Below the pieces are notes generated by a model. That model was given only the letters and a program-made list of their open reading frames with translations, searched no databases and was not told the DNA's origin. From Parapedobacter luteus (GTDB lineage Bacteria; Bacteroidota; Bacteroidia; Sphingobacteriales; Sphingobacteriaceae), in NCBI RefSeq assembly GCF_900168055.1, contig NZ_FUYS01000006.1, positions 214,109 through 278,108 on the forward strand: a stretch of DNA of 64,000 bases, in the 5' to 3' direction. The translations under genes and the position numbers were made by a program. Numbering within the stretch: the stretch's first letter is position 1; each line of letters begins with the position of its first letter. Shown here one piece after another: positions 26,815-34,696 of this stretch.

Positions 26815-27952
26815 AGTTGTGCATTTAACTAGCGTGCACGCGCGCTATGATAATCGGATCTTATTCAAACAGTGCGTTTCATTGTCCAATCATGGTTTTG
26901 AGACAACTCTAATTGTTGCAGATGGCCATGGTAATGAGATTTTTAAGGATAATTTAAACATTCTTGATGTAGGCAGCAAAAAGGGACACCTACATAGAAT
27001 GTCTGTCGTATGTTACAAGATTTATCGGCTGGCTTTAAAGTTAGAAGCCCAAATCTATCAAATACACGATCCGGAGTTGATACTTGTTGCTTATTTTCTT
27101 TTCAAGAAAGGTAAAAAAATTATATACGATATACATGAAGATTACCGGACATCCATCCTGCAAAAAAAATATATTTGGAAACCGGCAAGGAGACTGATTG
27201 CTAGAATTTATGACCGTATAGAGTCTTTCGCCATAAAGCGATTCACAATTTTACTTGCCGAAAAGTATTACAAAGAGTTTTCATCAAAAGGCGTGACAAT
27301 ACTTAACTATCCTATAATCTCCAACAATGATAAAGACTGTAATGCTCCTGTTTCAGAAACAAGCGAGCATCAGTCTAATAATTCGAAAAATGAGCAAATA
27401 AAATTACTTTATACAGGGAATGTTACTGAAGCTCGCGGGGCTTTTAATCATAGTAAACTAGTTGATCTTTCAGACGACATTTATGTTACCTTTGTGGGGT
27501 TCTGCTCAGGCGAACTGGCAAGCCGCATGTTAGATAGTATCATTCGAGTAAGTGCCATTAAAATTATTGGGAAAGATTCTTATGTCCCACAAACTGAAAT
27601 TCAACAAATTTACCTTCAAAACTGGACTGCTGGGTTAGCACTATTTCCGAAAACCGCTCATTACGAAAGAAAAGAACTGACAAAATTTTTTGAGTATATG
27701 CTTAACGGCATTCCAATAATTTGTTCTGACTTTCCTTTGTGGAAAGAATTTGTAGAAAAAAATGAATGTGGATTTGCCGTGTCACCAAATAATTCCGCAG
27801 AGGTCTATAAAGTGATTCAGCGTCTCTTCGATGATCCTCTGTTGCGAAAAAAGCTTGGTCACAATGGCAAACTTATGGTCACCAAGTACTATAATTGGGG
27901 AACACAAGAGAAGAAGCTTTTAGCCGTATATAATTCCCTTACAGAAGTTTAG
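26795..27952 (+). CDS. Glycosyltransferase family 4 (GT-B)
   Basis: The 385-residue GT-B protein starts KKLKVVHLTSVHARYDNRI. It has the N-domain segment IYQIHDPELILVAYF and DIHEDYRTS, and in the C-domain LLYTGNVTEARG, NWTAGLALFPKT and FFEYMLNGIPIICSDFPLW. The usual EX7E of GT4 is partly degenerate. It overlaps the previous gene by 20 nt, and its stop overlaps by 4 nt with the convergent beta-helix gene. Confidence 0.83.
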   Translation: MNQKKLKVVHLTSVHARYDNRILFKQCVSLSNHGFETTLIVADGHGNEIFKDNLNILDVGSKKGHLHRMSVVCYKIYRLALKLEAQIYQIHDPELILVAYFLFKKGKKIIYDIHEDYRTSILQKKYIWKPARRLIARIYDRIESFAIKRFTILLAEKYYKEFSSKGVTILNYPIISNNDKDCNAPVSETSEHQSNNSKNEQIKLLYTGNVTEARGAFNHSKLVDLSDDIYVTFVGFCSGELASRMLDSIIRVSAIKIIGKDSYVPQTEIQQIYLQNWTAGLALFPKTAHYERKELTKFFEYMLNGIPIICSDFPLWKEFVEKNECGFAVSPNNSAEVYKVIQRLFDDPLLRKKLGHNGKLMVTKYYNWGTQEKKLLAVYNSLTEV

Positions 27953-29556
27953 CTTTCCCCCTGCCATCTACTTAAGTAATTAAAAAGATTGCTTTTCCTT
28001 TGTTCCGGAATAGTGATATTTTCAACAGCTTCTACGCCCAACCGATCTTCTAATTGTTTAAGATACAGTGACCGAGGGCCGCTTTTTGTATCAATACCCC
28101 CAAATATCGCATCCAATACCTTTCCAATACCAGATGAACCAATTGAATGGCGAGTTGTGATATTCCAATTCATCGCAGTAGGTGGCACCTCAGCTACAAC
28201 GCCATTTGGCTTTTGGGAAACACAATTCCATAGCATAACTTGCGCGCCGGTCCAACCATGGCCAGTACCATTCTGCTTAGCGTTAATTACTTTTATCGTA
28301 TTGGAATATACATTGTCAAATAGTATACCTGTAGCCCAGCGCTGATGAGGTCCAGTATCTACACTAGCGTTAGTTGAATAACAGTCAAGGAACACATTCG
28401 GTCCGGTTACCCTACCTCCCGTCACAAAATCGTGGCGACCCGATCGAGTATAGCAGCGTTGTATGAGGTTAAATGAGCCCGAAACAATATTGAATGAATA
28501 TCTTCTGCCTCCAGAATTCTGTGATACCGGATCTAGCATAGCACAGTCCTCGACAGTATTGAAAACTGCATTTTTTAATATTGTAACGCAAGATTGTCCG
28601 AAATACTGTGCTGTTACTCCTCTAACCCAACAGTGCTCGGAATTGGCAATTTTAACCGCTTCCCATCCGTGGTTCTCATCATTAGGACTTGTATATCTCG
28701 AAACCATTCTAACGTACTCTACGCCACTTTGCTTAGTGACCCTGTTGATACGAGCTTTCGCGACACTCGCCCCCCCGTAAGATTTATATATTGGATCCAC
28801 TAATGGTATGTTAACTTCCAATTGGTTTCCCTTGATAGCTGTTACAATTCGCTCATGATCGATACGATAGCTTTCTGGTTTCCAACCATATTTACTCATT
28901 CCGATCGCTTTAATCCAAGCATCATTAGGTTCTTTTCGGATGAAAATCGTATCTCCAACAGCGAAGTCACTAATACGCTCTACAGCGAAGCTAACACTGC
29001 CAGTTGGAACAAAATCATCAGTTATTCGCTGTCGAGTCTGATCTATTTGTTCAACTATGGATGCGTCCGTACCTATACCAATCAAAATCTGCTTATTCTT
29101 ACCTGTAGCCACTAAAACCGTACCATCTTTACCTTGCCCCTCCCCTGCCAAAACCACTCCCGAAGCGGCAATAGTCAACTTACCCTTGATTTCATATTCG
29201 CCCTTTTTTAGTAATATTTTACCTCTAAATCCATTTTCATCTAACGGTAAATTACTAATTTGAATAATCGCGTCTTGTAATCTTTTAGTTTGGTCTCCTT
29301 TCTCAGGCTCCAAAATAATTTTAGTACTTACAGTAGGAATTGATACCCCCCCTCCCTTATAACCAGCATGCGAAAAGTCTGGTATCACATTGACGCTATT
29401 TGCATCTCCACTATTTGCATAATTTACCAATGACAGTTGTCCTTTTTGATTTAGTTTAAGAACTTTCGAAGCTGTACTTTGGCCTTGCACACATGAAGAA
29501 ACTACCGTGAAGATTACGGTAAAGAAAAATGCACTATTGAAATTACTTTTTAACAT
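27949..29556 (-). CDS. Secreted right-handed beta-helix protein (polysaccharide lyase-like)
   Basis: The 535-residue protein starts with a signal peptide ending VVSSCVQGQ, a possible lipobox. Then comes a pectate-lyase-superfamily pattern: LQDAIIQISN, GKILLKKGEYEIKGKLTI, SGVVLAGEGQGKDGTVLV. Beta-helix coils follow (WEAVKIANSEHCWVRGVTAQ; FNTVEDCAMLDPVSQ; GRHDFVTGGRVTGPNVFLDC). It may cleave or bind polysaccharide outside the inner membrane. It is the only minus-strand gene between the GTs; its likely substrate is the locus' own glycan. Catalytic residues cannot be assigned. Confidence 0.72.
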   Translation of the reverse strand: MLKSNFNSAFFFTVIFTVVSSCVQGQSTASKVLKLNQKGQLSLVNYANSGDANSVNVIPDFSHAGYKGGGVSIPTVSTKIILEPEKGDQTKRLQDAIIQISNLPLDENGFRGKILLKKGEYEIKGKLTIAASGVVLAGEGQGKDGTVLVATGKNKQILIGIGTDASIVEQIDQTRQRITDDFVPTGSVSFAVERISDFAVGDTIFIRKEPNDAWIKAIGMSKYGWKPESYRIDHERIVTAIKGNQLEVNIPLVDPIYKSYGGASVAKARINRVTKQSGVEYVRMVSRYTSPNDENHGWEAVKIANSEHCWVRGVTAQYFGQSCVTILKNAVFNTVEDCAMLDPVSQNSGGRRYSFNIVSGSFNLIQRCYTRSGRHDFVTGGRVTGPNVFLDCYSTNASVDTGPHQRWATGILFDNVYSNTIKVINAKQNGTGHGWTGAQVMLWNCVSQKPNGVVAEVPPTAMNWNITTRHSIGSSGIGKVLDAIFGGIDTKSGPRSLYLKQLEDRLGVEAVENITIPEQRKSNLFNYLSRWQGES

Positions 29557-29610
29557 ACTTTAAACTTAATACTGTAATCTATTAATTGGAAACTACCACA
29601 ATATTTTAAT

Positions 29611-29618
29611 TAAATTTG
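29611..29618 (+). promoter_or_regulatory. Putative -7 element TAAATTTG upstream of the GT2 at 29659
   Basis: TAAATTTG followed by CTCCAAATAATT lies in the 102-bp gap between divergent genes; TTGG at 29586 is 22 nt upstream, slightly longer than usual. It would restart transcription after the antisense beta-helix gene. Confidence 0.35.
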
Positions 29619-29658
29619 CTCCAAATAATTGCTATATATTGATCGTTTTCATAAAATA

Positions 29659-30426
29659 ATGCGAAATTATCCAAACGTACACAATCCTTGTGTAACAATA
29701 ATCACACCACTTTACAATGGCGGACAATTTGTGAGCGAATCAATAGCTAGCATTGTTAATCAAACCTATTCTAATTGGGAACTCATTGTCATAGATGACT
29801 GTTCCACAGACGACGGCACCAGAATCGTAGAGGAATACCAAAAAGGGGATAACCGAATCAAATTAATCCGAAATGAGTGTAATCTCGGACCGGCGAAAAC
29901 ACGCAATCTTGGTATCGAAGCTGCTGCTGGGCGATACATCGCTTTCTTAGATAGCGATGACATCTGGTTGCCTAATAAGCTCGAAGTTCAGCTCCGATTT
30001 ATGGAGGATAACAATACACCGTTTACATTTGCGTATTACGAACAAATTGACGAACAGGGGAAACTTATAAAGAAAATGGATTATTTCCCCAAGAAAGTCA
30101 CCTACCGGTCAACCATGATGTCTAATAAAATTGGTTGCCTGACAGCAATGTATGATACGCAGTATTTCGGTAAAGTTTATATGGTTGATATAAGGAACCG
30201 ACAAGACTATACACTTTGGTTGCAACTGTTAAAGAAAGTAGACTATGCATATTGTGTCCCGGAAATACTAGCGAGATACAGGGTAAGGAAAGGTTCCATA
30301 TCCAGCAATAAATGGAAACTTGTAAAATACCATTGGCATATTTATCGGCATATAGAACAGCAATCATTTTTCACATCTTTGTATTACATCACAAACTACA
30401 TCACACTACGGCTGCTGAGAAAATAA
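29659..30426 (+). CDS. Glycosyltransferase family 2
   Basis: The 255-residue GT-A enzyme has CVTIITPLYNGGQFVSES, VIDDCSTDDGTRIV, GPAKTRNLGIEAAAGRYIAF and LDSDDIWLPNKL, a textbook DxD site. C-terminal RQDYTLWLQLLKKV follows. An in-frame TTG at 29629 would add ten residues; the ATG at 29659 is preferred. It is the first gene of the final plus-strand segment. Confidence 0.87.
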   Translation: MRNYPNVHNPCVTIITPLYNGGQFVSESIASIVNQTYSNWELIVIDDCSTDDGTRIVEEYQKGDNRIKLIRNECNLGPAKTRNLGIEAAAGRYIAFLDSDDIWLPNKLEVQLRFMEDNNTPFTFAYYEQIDEQGKLIKKMDYFPKKVTYRSTMMSNKIGCLTAMYDTQYFGKVYMVDIRNRQDYTLWLQLLKKVDYAYCVPEILARYRVRKGSISSNKWKLVKYHWHIYRHIEQQSFFTSLYYITNYITLRLLRK

Positions 30427-30435
30427 ACCAACCAA

Positions 30436-31332
30436 ATGATTATATTAGTCACCGGCTTCACCGGCTTTGTCAGACAAAATCTGATTCCTTACCTGAAGGG
30501 ACAAGGCATGGATTGCCTACCAATTTCGCTTAGGGACGACCAATGGCAACAAAAATTGATAGCTAATTACACGGCCATCATCCACCTTGCCGGCAAAGCC
30601 CACGATACCAAAAACATCAGTAGTCCGGAAGAATATTTCCAGGTCAATACCGAATTAACCAAACAACTGTTTGATCGATTTTTAGAAAGTGATGCGCGGG
30701 ATTTTATTTATTTCAGCAGCGTGAAAGCAGTAGCTGATTCAGTAGTAGGAATTCTCGATGAAGAGGCCGAACCCAATCCCCAAACCCCTTACGGCAAATC
30801 CAAGTGGATGGCCGAGCAATACCTCAACAGCCAGCCATTGCCTGACGGGAAACGCTTGTTTATCCTGCGCCCCTGTATGATTCACGGGCCGGGCAATAAA
30901 GGTAACCTTAATTTATTATACCAAGTTGTGAGTAAGGGCTTACCCTACCCATTGGCAGCATTCGATAACCGCCGTTCGTTCCTTTCTGTCGAAAACCTCC
31001 AATTTGTCATCAAATGGATTCTTAAGAATCCGGATGTCCTTGGGGGGACGTATCATTTAGCGGATGACGATGCGCTATCGACAAACGAACTCATCCGCCT
31101 AATCGGTGAAGCCCGAGGAAAAAAAGCAAGATTATGGAAGATATCACCAGGGCTAATCAAGGGGATAGCGCGTCTGGGTGATAAAACGAAACTGCCGTTA
31201 AATAGTGAACGCTTAAAAAAATTAACAGAAAGCTATGTGGTGAGCAATGAAAAAATCAAAGCGGCTTTGAAGATTAACAGATTGCCTGTTTTGGCAAAGG
31301 ATGGGTTAATGAAAACCCTACGAAGTTTTTAA
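30436..31332 (+). CDS. NAD-dependent epimerase/dehydratase family sugar-nucleotide enzyme (WbpV/GalE-like)
   Basis: The 298-residue extended SDR has IIHLAGKAHDT, FIYFSSVKAV and PQTPYGKSKWMAEQYL with the Tyr-x-x-x-Lys pair, LRPCMIHGPGNKGNL, and YHLADDDALSTNELI. It resembles UDP-QuiNAc 4-reductase/WbpV-type enzymes that commonly sit beside PNPT-type initiating transferases, as here. The cofactor loop reads TGFTGFVRQNL: the third glycine of GxxGxxG is Arg, which is unusual. It converges on the initiating transferase, with 15 nt of 3' overlap. Confidence 0.8.
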   Translation: MIILVTGFTGFVRQNLIPYLKGQGMDCLPISLRDDQWQQKLIANYTAIIHLAGKAHDTKNISSPEEYFQVNTELTKQLFDRFLESDARDFIYFSSVKAVADSVVGILDEEAEPNPQTPYGKSKWMAEQYLNSQPLPDGKRLFILRPCMIHGPGNKGNLNLLYQVVSKGLPYPLAAFDNRRSFLSVENLQFVIKWILKNPDVLGGTYHLADDDALSTNELIRLIGEARGKKARLWKISPGLIKGIARLGDKTKLPLNSERLKKLTESYVVSNEKIKAALKINRLPVLAKDGLMKTLRSF

Positions 31333-32280
31333 AACACCTCCCAGTATATACCGCCTTATCCCAACATACGCCAATGTAAGCAAAGCCAAAAGACACAACG
31401 CCACTTTGAGCTGCGTGATAGATGGATAATCCGTCGCTATCATAATCAACACTCCCACCCCAACCTGCAATAAACCATAACACGTCGCTATCACCAACCG
31501 GTTCCCTCTGCCCTCATTCGCCAAATATTGATACAGATGCGTCCGGTGCGCCTTAAAGATATTCTCCCGATTGAATAATCGGTGAATGATCGTAAGCACA
31601 CTATCCACCCCATACACCGCAAAAAACATGATGTAAATAAGATTCCCCGTTGCTAAAATCAGGCTTAGCGTCGCAAAAATCAAGATAAAACTCATGCAGA
31701 CACTTCCGACATCGCCGGCAAAACACTTCGCGCGCTTCCGGAAGTTGAAAAACGCAAATACCCCATTGGCAACAGCCGTGCAATACAATAAGCGATCGTC
31801 GATAAAGCCCACATCCCGGTTGACCAGCCAGAGCAGCAATAAAACGGCAAAGCTGTAGCTTGACGTAATGCCATTGATTCCATCCATAAAGTTATAGGCG
31901 TTGATGGTACCGATAACCAACACCAACGCCAGTAAAATCAGATACCAGGAATAGTCGAAAAGCCGCACATCGGTAAACAGCAATAATACGGCAATCAAAT
32001 GGATACTGATTCGCAGCCGGTTTGATAGTGTAAGCACATCGTCAAGGAAGCTGATAAGCGTAATCAGTGTGAGGCCTGCGAAAAAGAGCGGATGAGCCCC
32101 TCCGCTCCAGACAAACCACGCCAATGCCCCTAAATAAAACACCACCCCGCCACCACGAATCGTCACTAGCGTATGGCTACTACGCTCGTTGGGCTTATCA
32201 ATGATGTTGTAGCGATCAGCAATTCGAAAATACAACAATATGGACACAAACAACGAGGCGGCTATACACGCGTAAATCAT
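31318..32280 (-). CDS. Initiating polyprenyl-phosphate sugar-1-P transferase (WecA/WbpL-type PNPT)
   Basis: The 320-residue polytopic protein puts the first sugar phosphate on undecaprenyl phosphate. It has NIIDKPNERSSHT, SFLDDVLTLSNRLRI (Mg-binding Asp pair), AYNFMDGINGI, the CFAGDVGSV loop and the HRTHLYQYL uridine-binding motif. I chose ATG at 32280 (MIYACIAASLF, directly entering TM1); an ATG at 32310 would add ten residues encoded partly by a palindrome and promoter-like sequence. It is on the opposite strand to the rest of the locus. Confidence 0.9.
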   Translation of the reverse strand: MIYACIAASLFVSILLYFRIADRYNIIDKPNERSSHTLVTIRGGGVVFYLGALAWFVWSGGAHPLFFAGLTLITLISFLDDVLTLSNRLRISIHLIAVLLLFTDVRLFDYSWYLILLALVLVIGTINAYNFMDGINGITSSYSFAVLLLLWLVNRDVGFIDDRLLYCTAVANGVFAFFNFRKRAKCFAGDVGSVCMSFILIFATLSLILATGNLIYIMFFAVYGVDSVLTIIHRLFNRENIFKAHRTHLYQYLANEGRGNRLVIATCYGLLQVGVGVLIMIATDYPSITQLKVALCLLALLTLAYVGIRRYILGGVLKTS

Positions 32281-32282
32281 GC

Positions 32283-32304
32283 GGGCAAAGATAATTCTTT
32301 GCCC
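32283..32304 (-). promoter_or_regulatory. Palindrome with an embedded TATCTTTG element before the initiating transferase
   Basis: GGGCAAAG-ATAATT-CTTTGCCC is a perfect 8-bp inverted repeat ending 3 nt before the chosen start. On the minus strand its 3' half contains TATCTTTG, a full TAnnTTTG match. It may be promoter plus operator, or part of the coding sequence if the upstream ATG is used. Confidence 0.4.
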
Positions 32305-32459
32305 ATACATTCACTAATCTACGCGCCGTTTTAGCAAGCAGTAAAGGCAAGCCAAAGTTTCTACGCTAACCGCTTTCAAGTTTTTGTGGTTTATGGCCAA
32401 TATGAAGATGCGGTACTCCCTGTAAATCGGCCATAGGCCAACTCCGCTACAACAAAAGC

Positions 32460-32706
32460 CTTCCCTTACCTCCGCACTACCCATTTTATACCCTTTTACT
32501 ACCTTCAGGGTAAGGAATGGGTAAGGAAAAGGTATGGAAAGGGTAAGGAAACGGTATAGAAAGGGTATGGAAAGGGTATAGAAAGGGTATGGAAAGGGTA
32601 TGGAAAGGGTAAGGCAGGGGTAAGGAAGAGGTAAGCCAGGGGTAAGGAAGAGGTAAGCCAGGGGTAAGCAAATGGTAAAGCTCTACTAAGCATTCGGTAA
32701 AGCGTT
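32460..32706 (+). repeat. 11-bp tandem repeat array (18 direct units) with four inverted units
   Basis: From 32509 to 32706 the sequence is 18 consecutive 11-bp units of the form GGTAWGGAAAG, e.g. GGTATGGAAAG at 32531, 32564, 32586 and 32597. Later units vary (GGTAAGGCAGG, GGTAAGCCAGG, GGTAAAGCTCT) and one (ACTAAGCATTC) is degenerate. Immediately before (32460-32503) lie four 11-bp units in the opposite orientation ending in ACC (e.g. CATTTTATACC, CTTTTACTACC). The remaining gap from 32311 shows no gene. Proline-rich minus-strand ORFs across it are repeat artefacts. Confidence 0.9.
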
Positions 32707-32788
32707 GGCGGCACGGGCGGACACAGTAAGGTTAATCGAATGGTGCGCTTGCCGCTTTTATAGCGTAAAAAAAACCGTCCGCAATCGA

Positions 32789-32816
32789 TTGATTAGTCGC
32801 AAAAATCCTATTTTTG
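32789..32816 (+). promoter_or_regulatory. Promoter of glmS (TTG-N17-TATTTTTG)
   Basis: TTG at 32789-32791 and TATTTTTG at 32809-32816 lie 30 nt upstream of the glmS ATG. The -7 element is a full consensus match. The spacing is slightly short. No glmS ribozyme-like sequence is evident in the short leader. Confidence 0.5.
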
Positions 32817-32846
32817 CCGTCATACCAAACAACAAAGACATCATAT

Positions 32847-34688
32847 ATGTGCGGAATTGTAGGCTATACGGGCCAGAAACAGGCGTATCCCATCTTAATC
32901 GACGGACTGAAAAAATTGGAATACCGGGGCTATGACAGCGCTGGCGTGGCATTGCATAGCGGGGATGACGTCCTCGTGTATAAGAAGCAGGGCAAGGTAG
33001 CGGCACTGGAAACGTTTGCTGCCGCGCAACCGCTCACAGCGACAACAGGCATCGGCCATACGCGATGGGCCACGCATGGTGAACCTTCCGACCGCAATGC
33101 ACATCCGCATTATTCCTCATCCAAGCATATCGCCCTCATCCATAATGGCATTATCGAAAACTATGGGCAGCTGAAAAATGAGCTGCTTAATAAAGGGTAT
33201 ACCTTCAACAGTGATACGGACTCAGAGGTACTACTCAACTTTATCGAAGATATCAAGATCAACAACGTGTGTTCGCTGGAAGAAGCGGTACGCATCGCGC
33301 TCAAACGTGTCACCGGCGCATATGTCATCCTGCTGATCGACAAAGATCTTCCTGACACCATTATCGCTGCGCGGAAGGGCAGCCCTTTAGTCATTGGCGT
33401 GGGGAAAAACGAGCACTTCCTCGGCTCGGACGCCTCGCCCATGCTTGCCTATACCAAGGAGGTGGTGTACATCAACGACTACGAACTGGCTATCGTAAGG
33501 CCCGATGAGCTTATCCTAAAAAACCTGGGCAACGAACGCATCACGCCTTTCGTGCAAAAGCTGGACATGGAGCTGGCGGCTATTGAAAAGGGCAACTTCG
33601 ACCATTTCATGCTTAAGGAAATACACGAACAGCCTCAGACCATCCAAGATTCGCTGCGGGGCAGGCTGAACGCCGAACAGGGGACCATCACATTGAGCGG
33701 CCTGGAAAAAATACAGGACAAGCTGCGCGAGGCCAACCGCATTGTCATCGTGGCCTGCGGCACAAGCTGGCACGCGGGGCTTATCGGCGAATATTTGATC
33801 GAGGAGCTTTGCCGGCTCAATGTGGAAGTCGAATACGCGTCGGAATACCGCTATCGCAATCCAATCGTGTCACCAAAAGATGTCATCCTTGCCATTTCCC
33901 AGAGCGGCGAAACAGCGGATACATTGGTAGCGCTGGAAAACGCCAAGAAACAGGGGGCAACAATTTTCGGTATCGTCAATGTGGTGGGCTCATCCATCGC
34001 CCGGCTGGCCGATGCGGGGGCGTATACCCACGCGGGACCGGAAATCGGCGTGGCCAGCACGAAGGCGTTCACTGCACAGCTTGCTGTACTGCAGCTCATC
34101 GCACTGAAACTTGCCGAGATACGGGGTACGATATCAAATGAATTGTTCCAGACGCTGCTCCGCGAACTGGATGACGTACCCGCCAAGGTGGAGTGGGTAT
34201 TGAAAAACCAAGTGGAAAACATCAAAGCCATCGCGCGCGGCTATAAGGATGCGGCAAACTTCCTTTACCTGGGCCGTGGATATAACTTCCCAATCGCCCT
34301 GGAGGGTGCGTTGAAACTGAAGGAAATCACGTATATCCATGCTGAGGGGTATCCGGCGGCGGAGATGAAACATGGACCCATCGCCCTGGTGGACGAAAGC
34401 CTACCCGTGGTGTTTGTAGCAACCAAGGATGTGTACCACGAGAAAATCGTGAGCAACATTCAGGAAATCAACGCCCGCAAGGGCAAGGTGGTGGCCGTGG
34501 TATCCGAGGGAGACGATGCGATAAATGACATGGCCGAAGCGGTGATGGTTGTACCTGCTTGTCACGAAATTGTGGCGCCGCTGGTGGCCGTCATCCCGTT
34601 GCAATTGTTGGCCTATTACATTGGCGTGGAACGGGGCTTGGATGTAGACAAACCACGCAACCTGGCCAAATCGGTCACTGTAGAATAA
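32847..34688 (+). CDS. glmS: Glutamine-fructose-6-phosphate aminotransferase (isomerizing)
   Basis: The 613-residue enzyme makes glucosamine-6-phosphate from fructose-6-P and glutamine. The N-terminal glutaminase starts MCGIVGYTG with the nucleophile Cys2, which must be residue 2 after Met removal and fixes the start at 32847. GIGHTRWATHG and the HNGIIENY loop follow. Two SIS domains contain ACGTSWHAGLIG, AISQSGETADT, and ASTKAFTAQ, and the C-terminus is DKPRNLAKSVTVE. The DUF4954 gene follows after 8 nt. Confidence 0.97.
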   Translation: MCGIVGYTGQKQAYPILIDGLKKLEYRGYDSAGVALHSGDDVLVYKKQGKVAALETFAAAQPLTATTGIGHTRWATHGEPSDRNAHPHYSSSKHIALIHNGIIENYGQLKNELLNKGYTFNSDTDSEVLLNFIEDIKINNVCSLEEAVRIALKRVTGAYVILLIDKDLPDTIIAARKGSPLVIGVGKNEHFLGSDASPMLAYTKEVVYINDYELAIVRPDELILKNLGNERITPFVQKLDMELAAIEKGNFDHFMLKEIHEQPQTIQDSLRGRLNAEQGTITLSGLEKIQDKLREANRIVIVACGTSWHAGLIGEYLIEELCRLNVEVEYASEYRYRNPIVSPKDVILAISQSGETADTLVALENAKKQGATIFGIVNVVGSSIARLADAGAYTHAGPEIGVASTKAFTAQLAVLQLIALKLAEIRGTISNELFQTLLRELDDVPAKVEWVLKNQVENIKAIARGYKDAANFLYLGRGYNFPIALEGALKLKEITYIHAEGYPAAEMKHGPIALVDESLPVVFVATKDVYHEKIVSNIQEINARKGKVVAVVSEGDDAINDMAEAVMVVPACHEIVAPLVAVIPLQLLAYYIGVERGLDVDKPRNLAKSVTVE

Positions 34689-34696
34689 CCAAACGC

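Noticed and set aside
32460..32706. CRISPR array
   Set aside because: Units are 11 bp, contiguous and without spacers; no cas genes are nearby.
32486..32714. Minus-strand proline/leucine-rich ORFs such as PLPYPFHTLSIPF repeats
   Set aside because: They are translations of the 11-bp array; an 11-bp period rotates through frames and no start signal or homology supports a protein.
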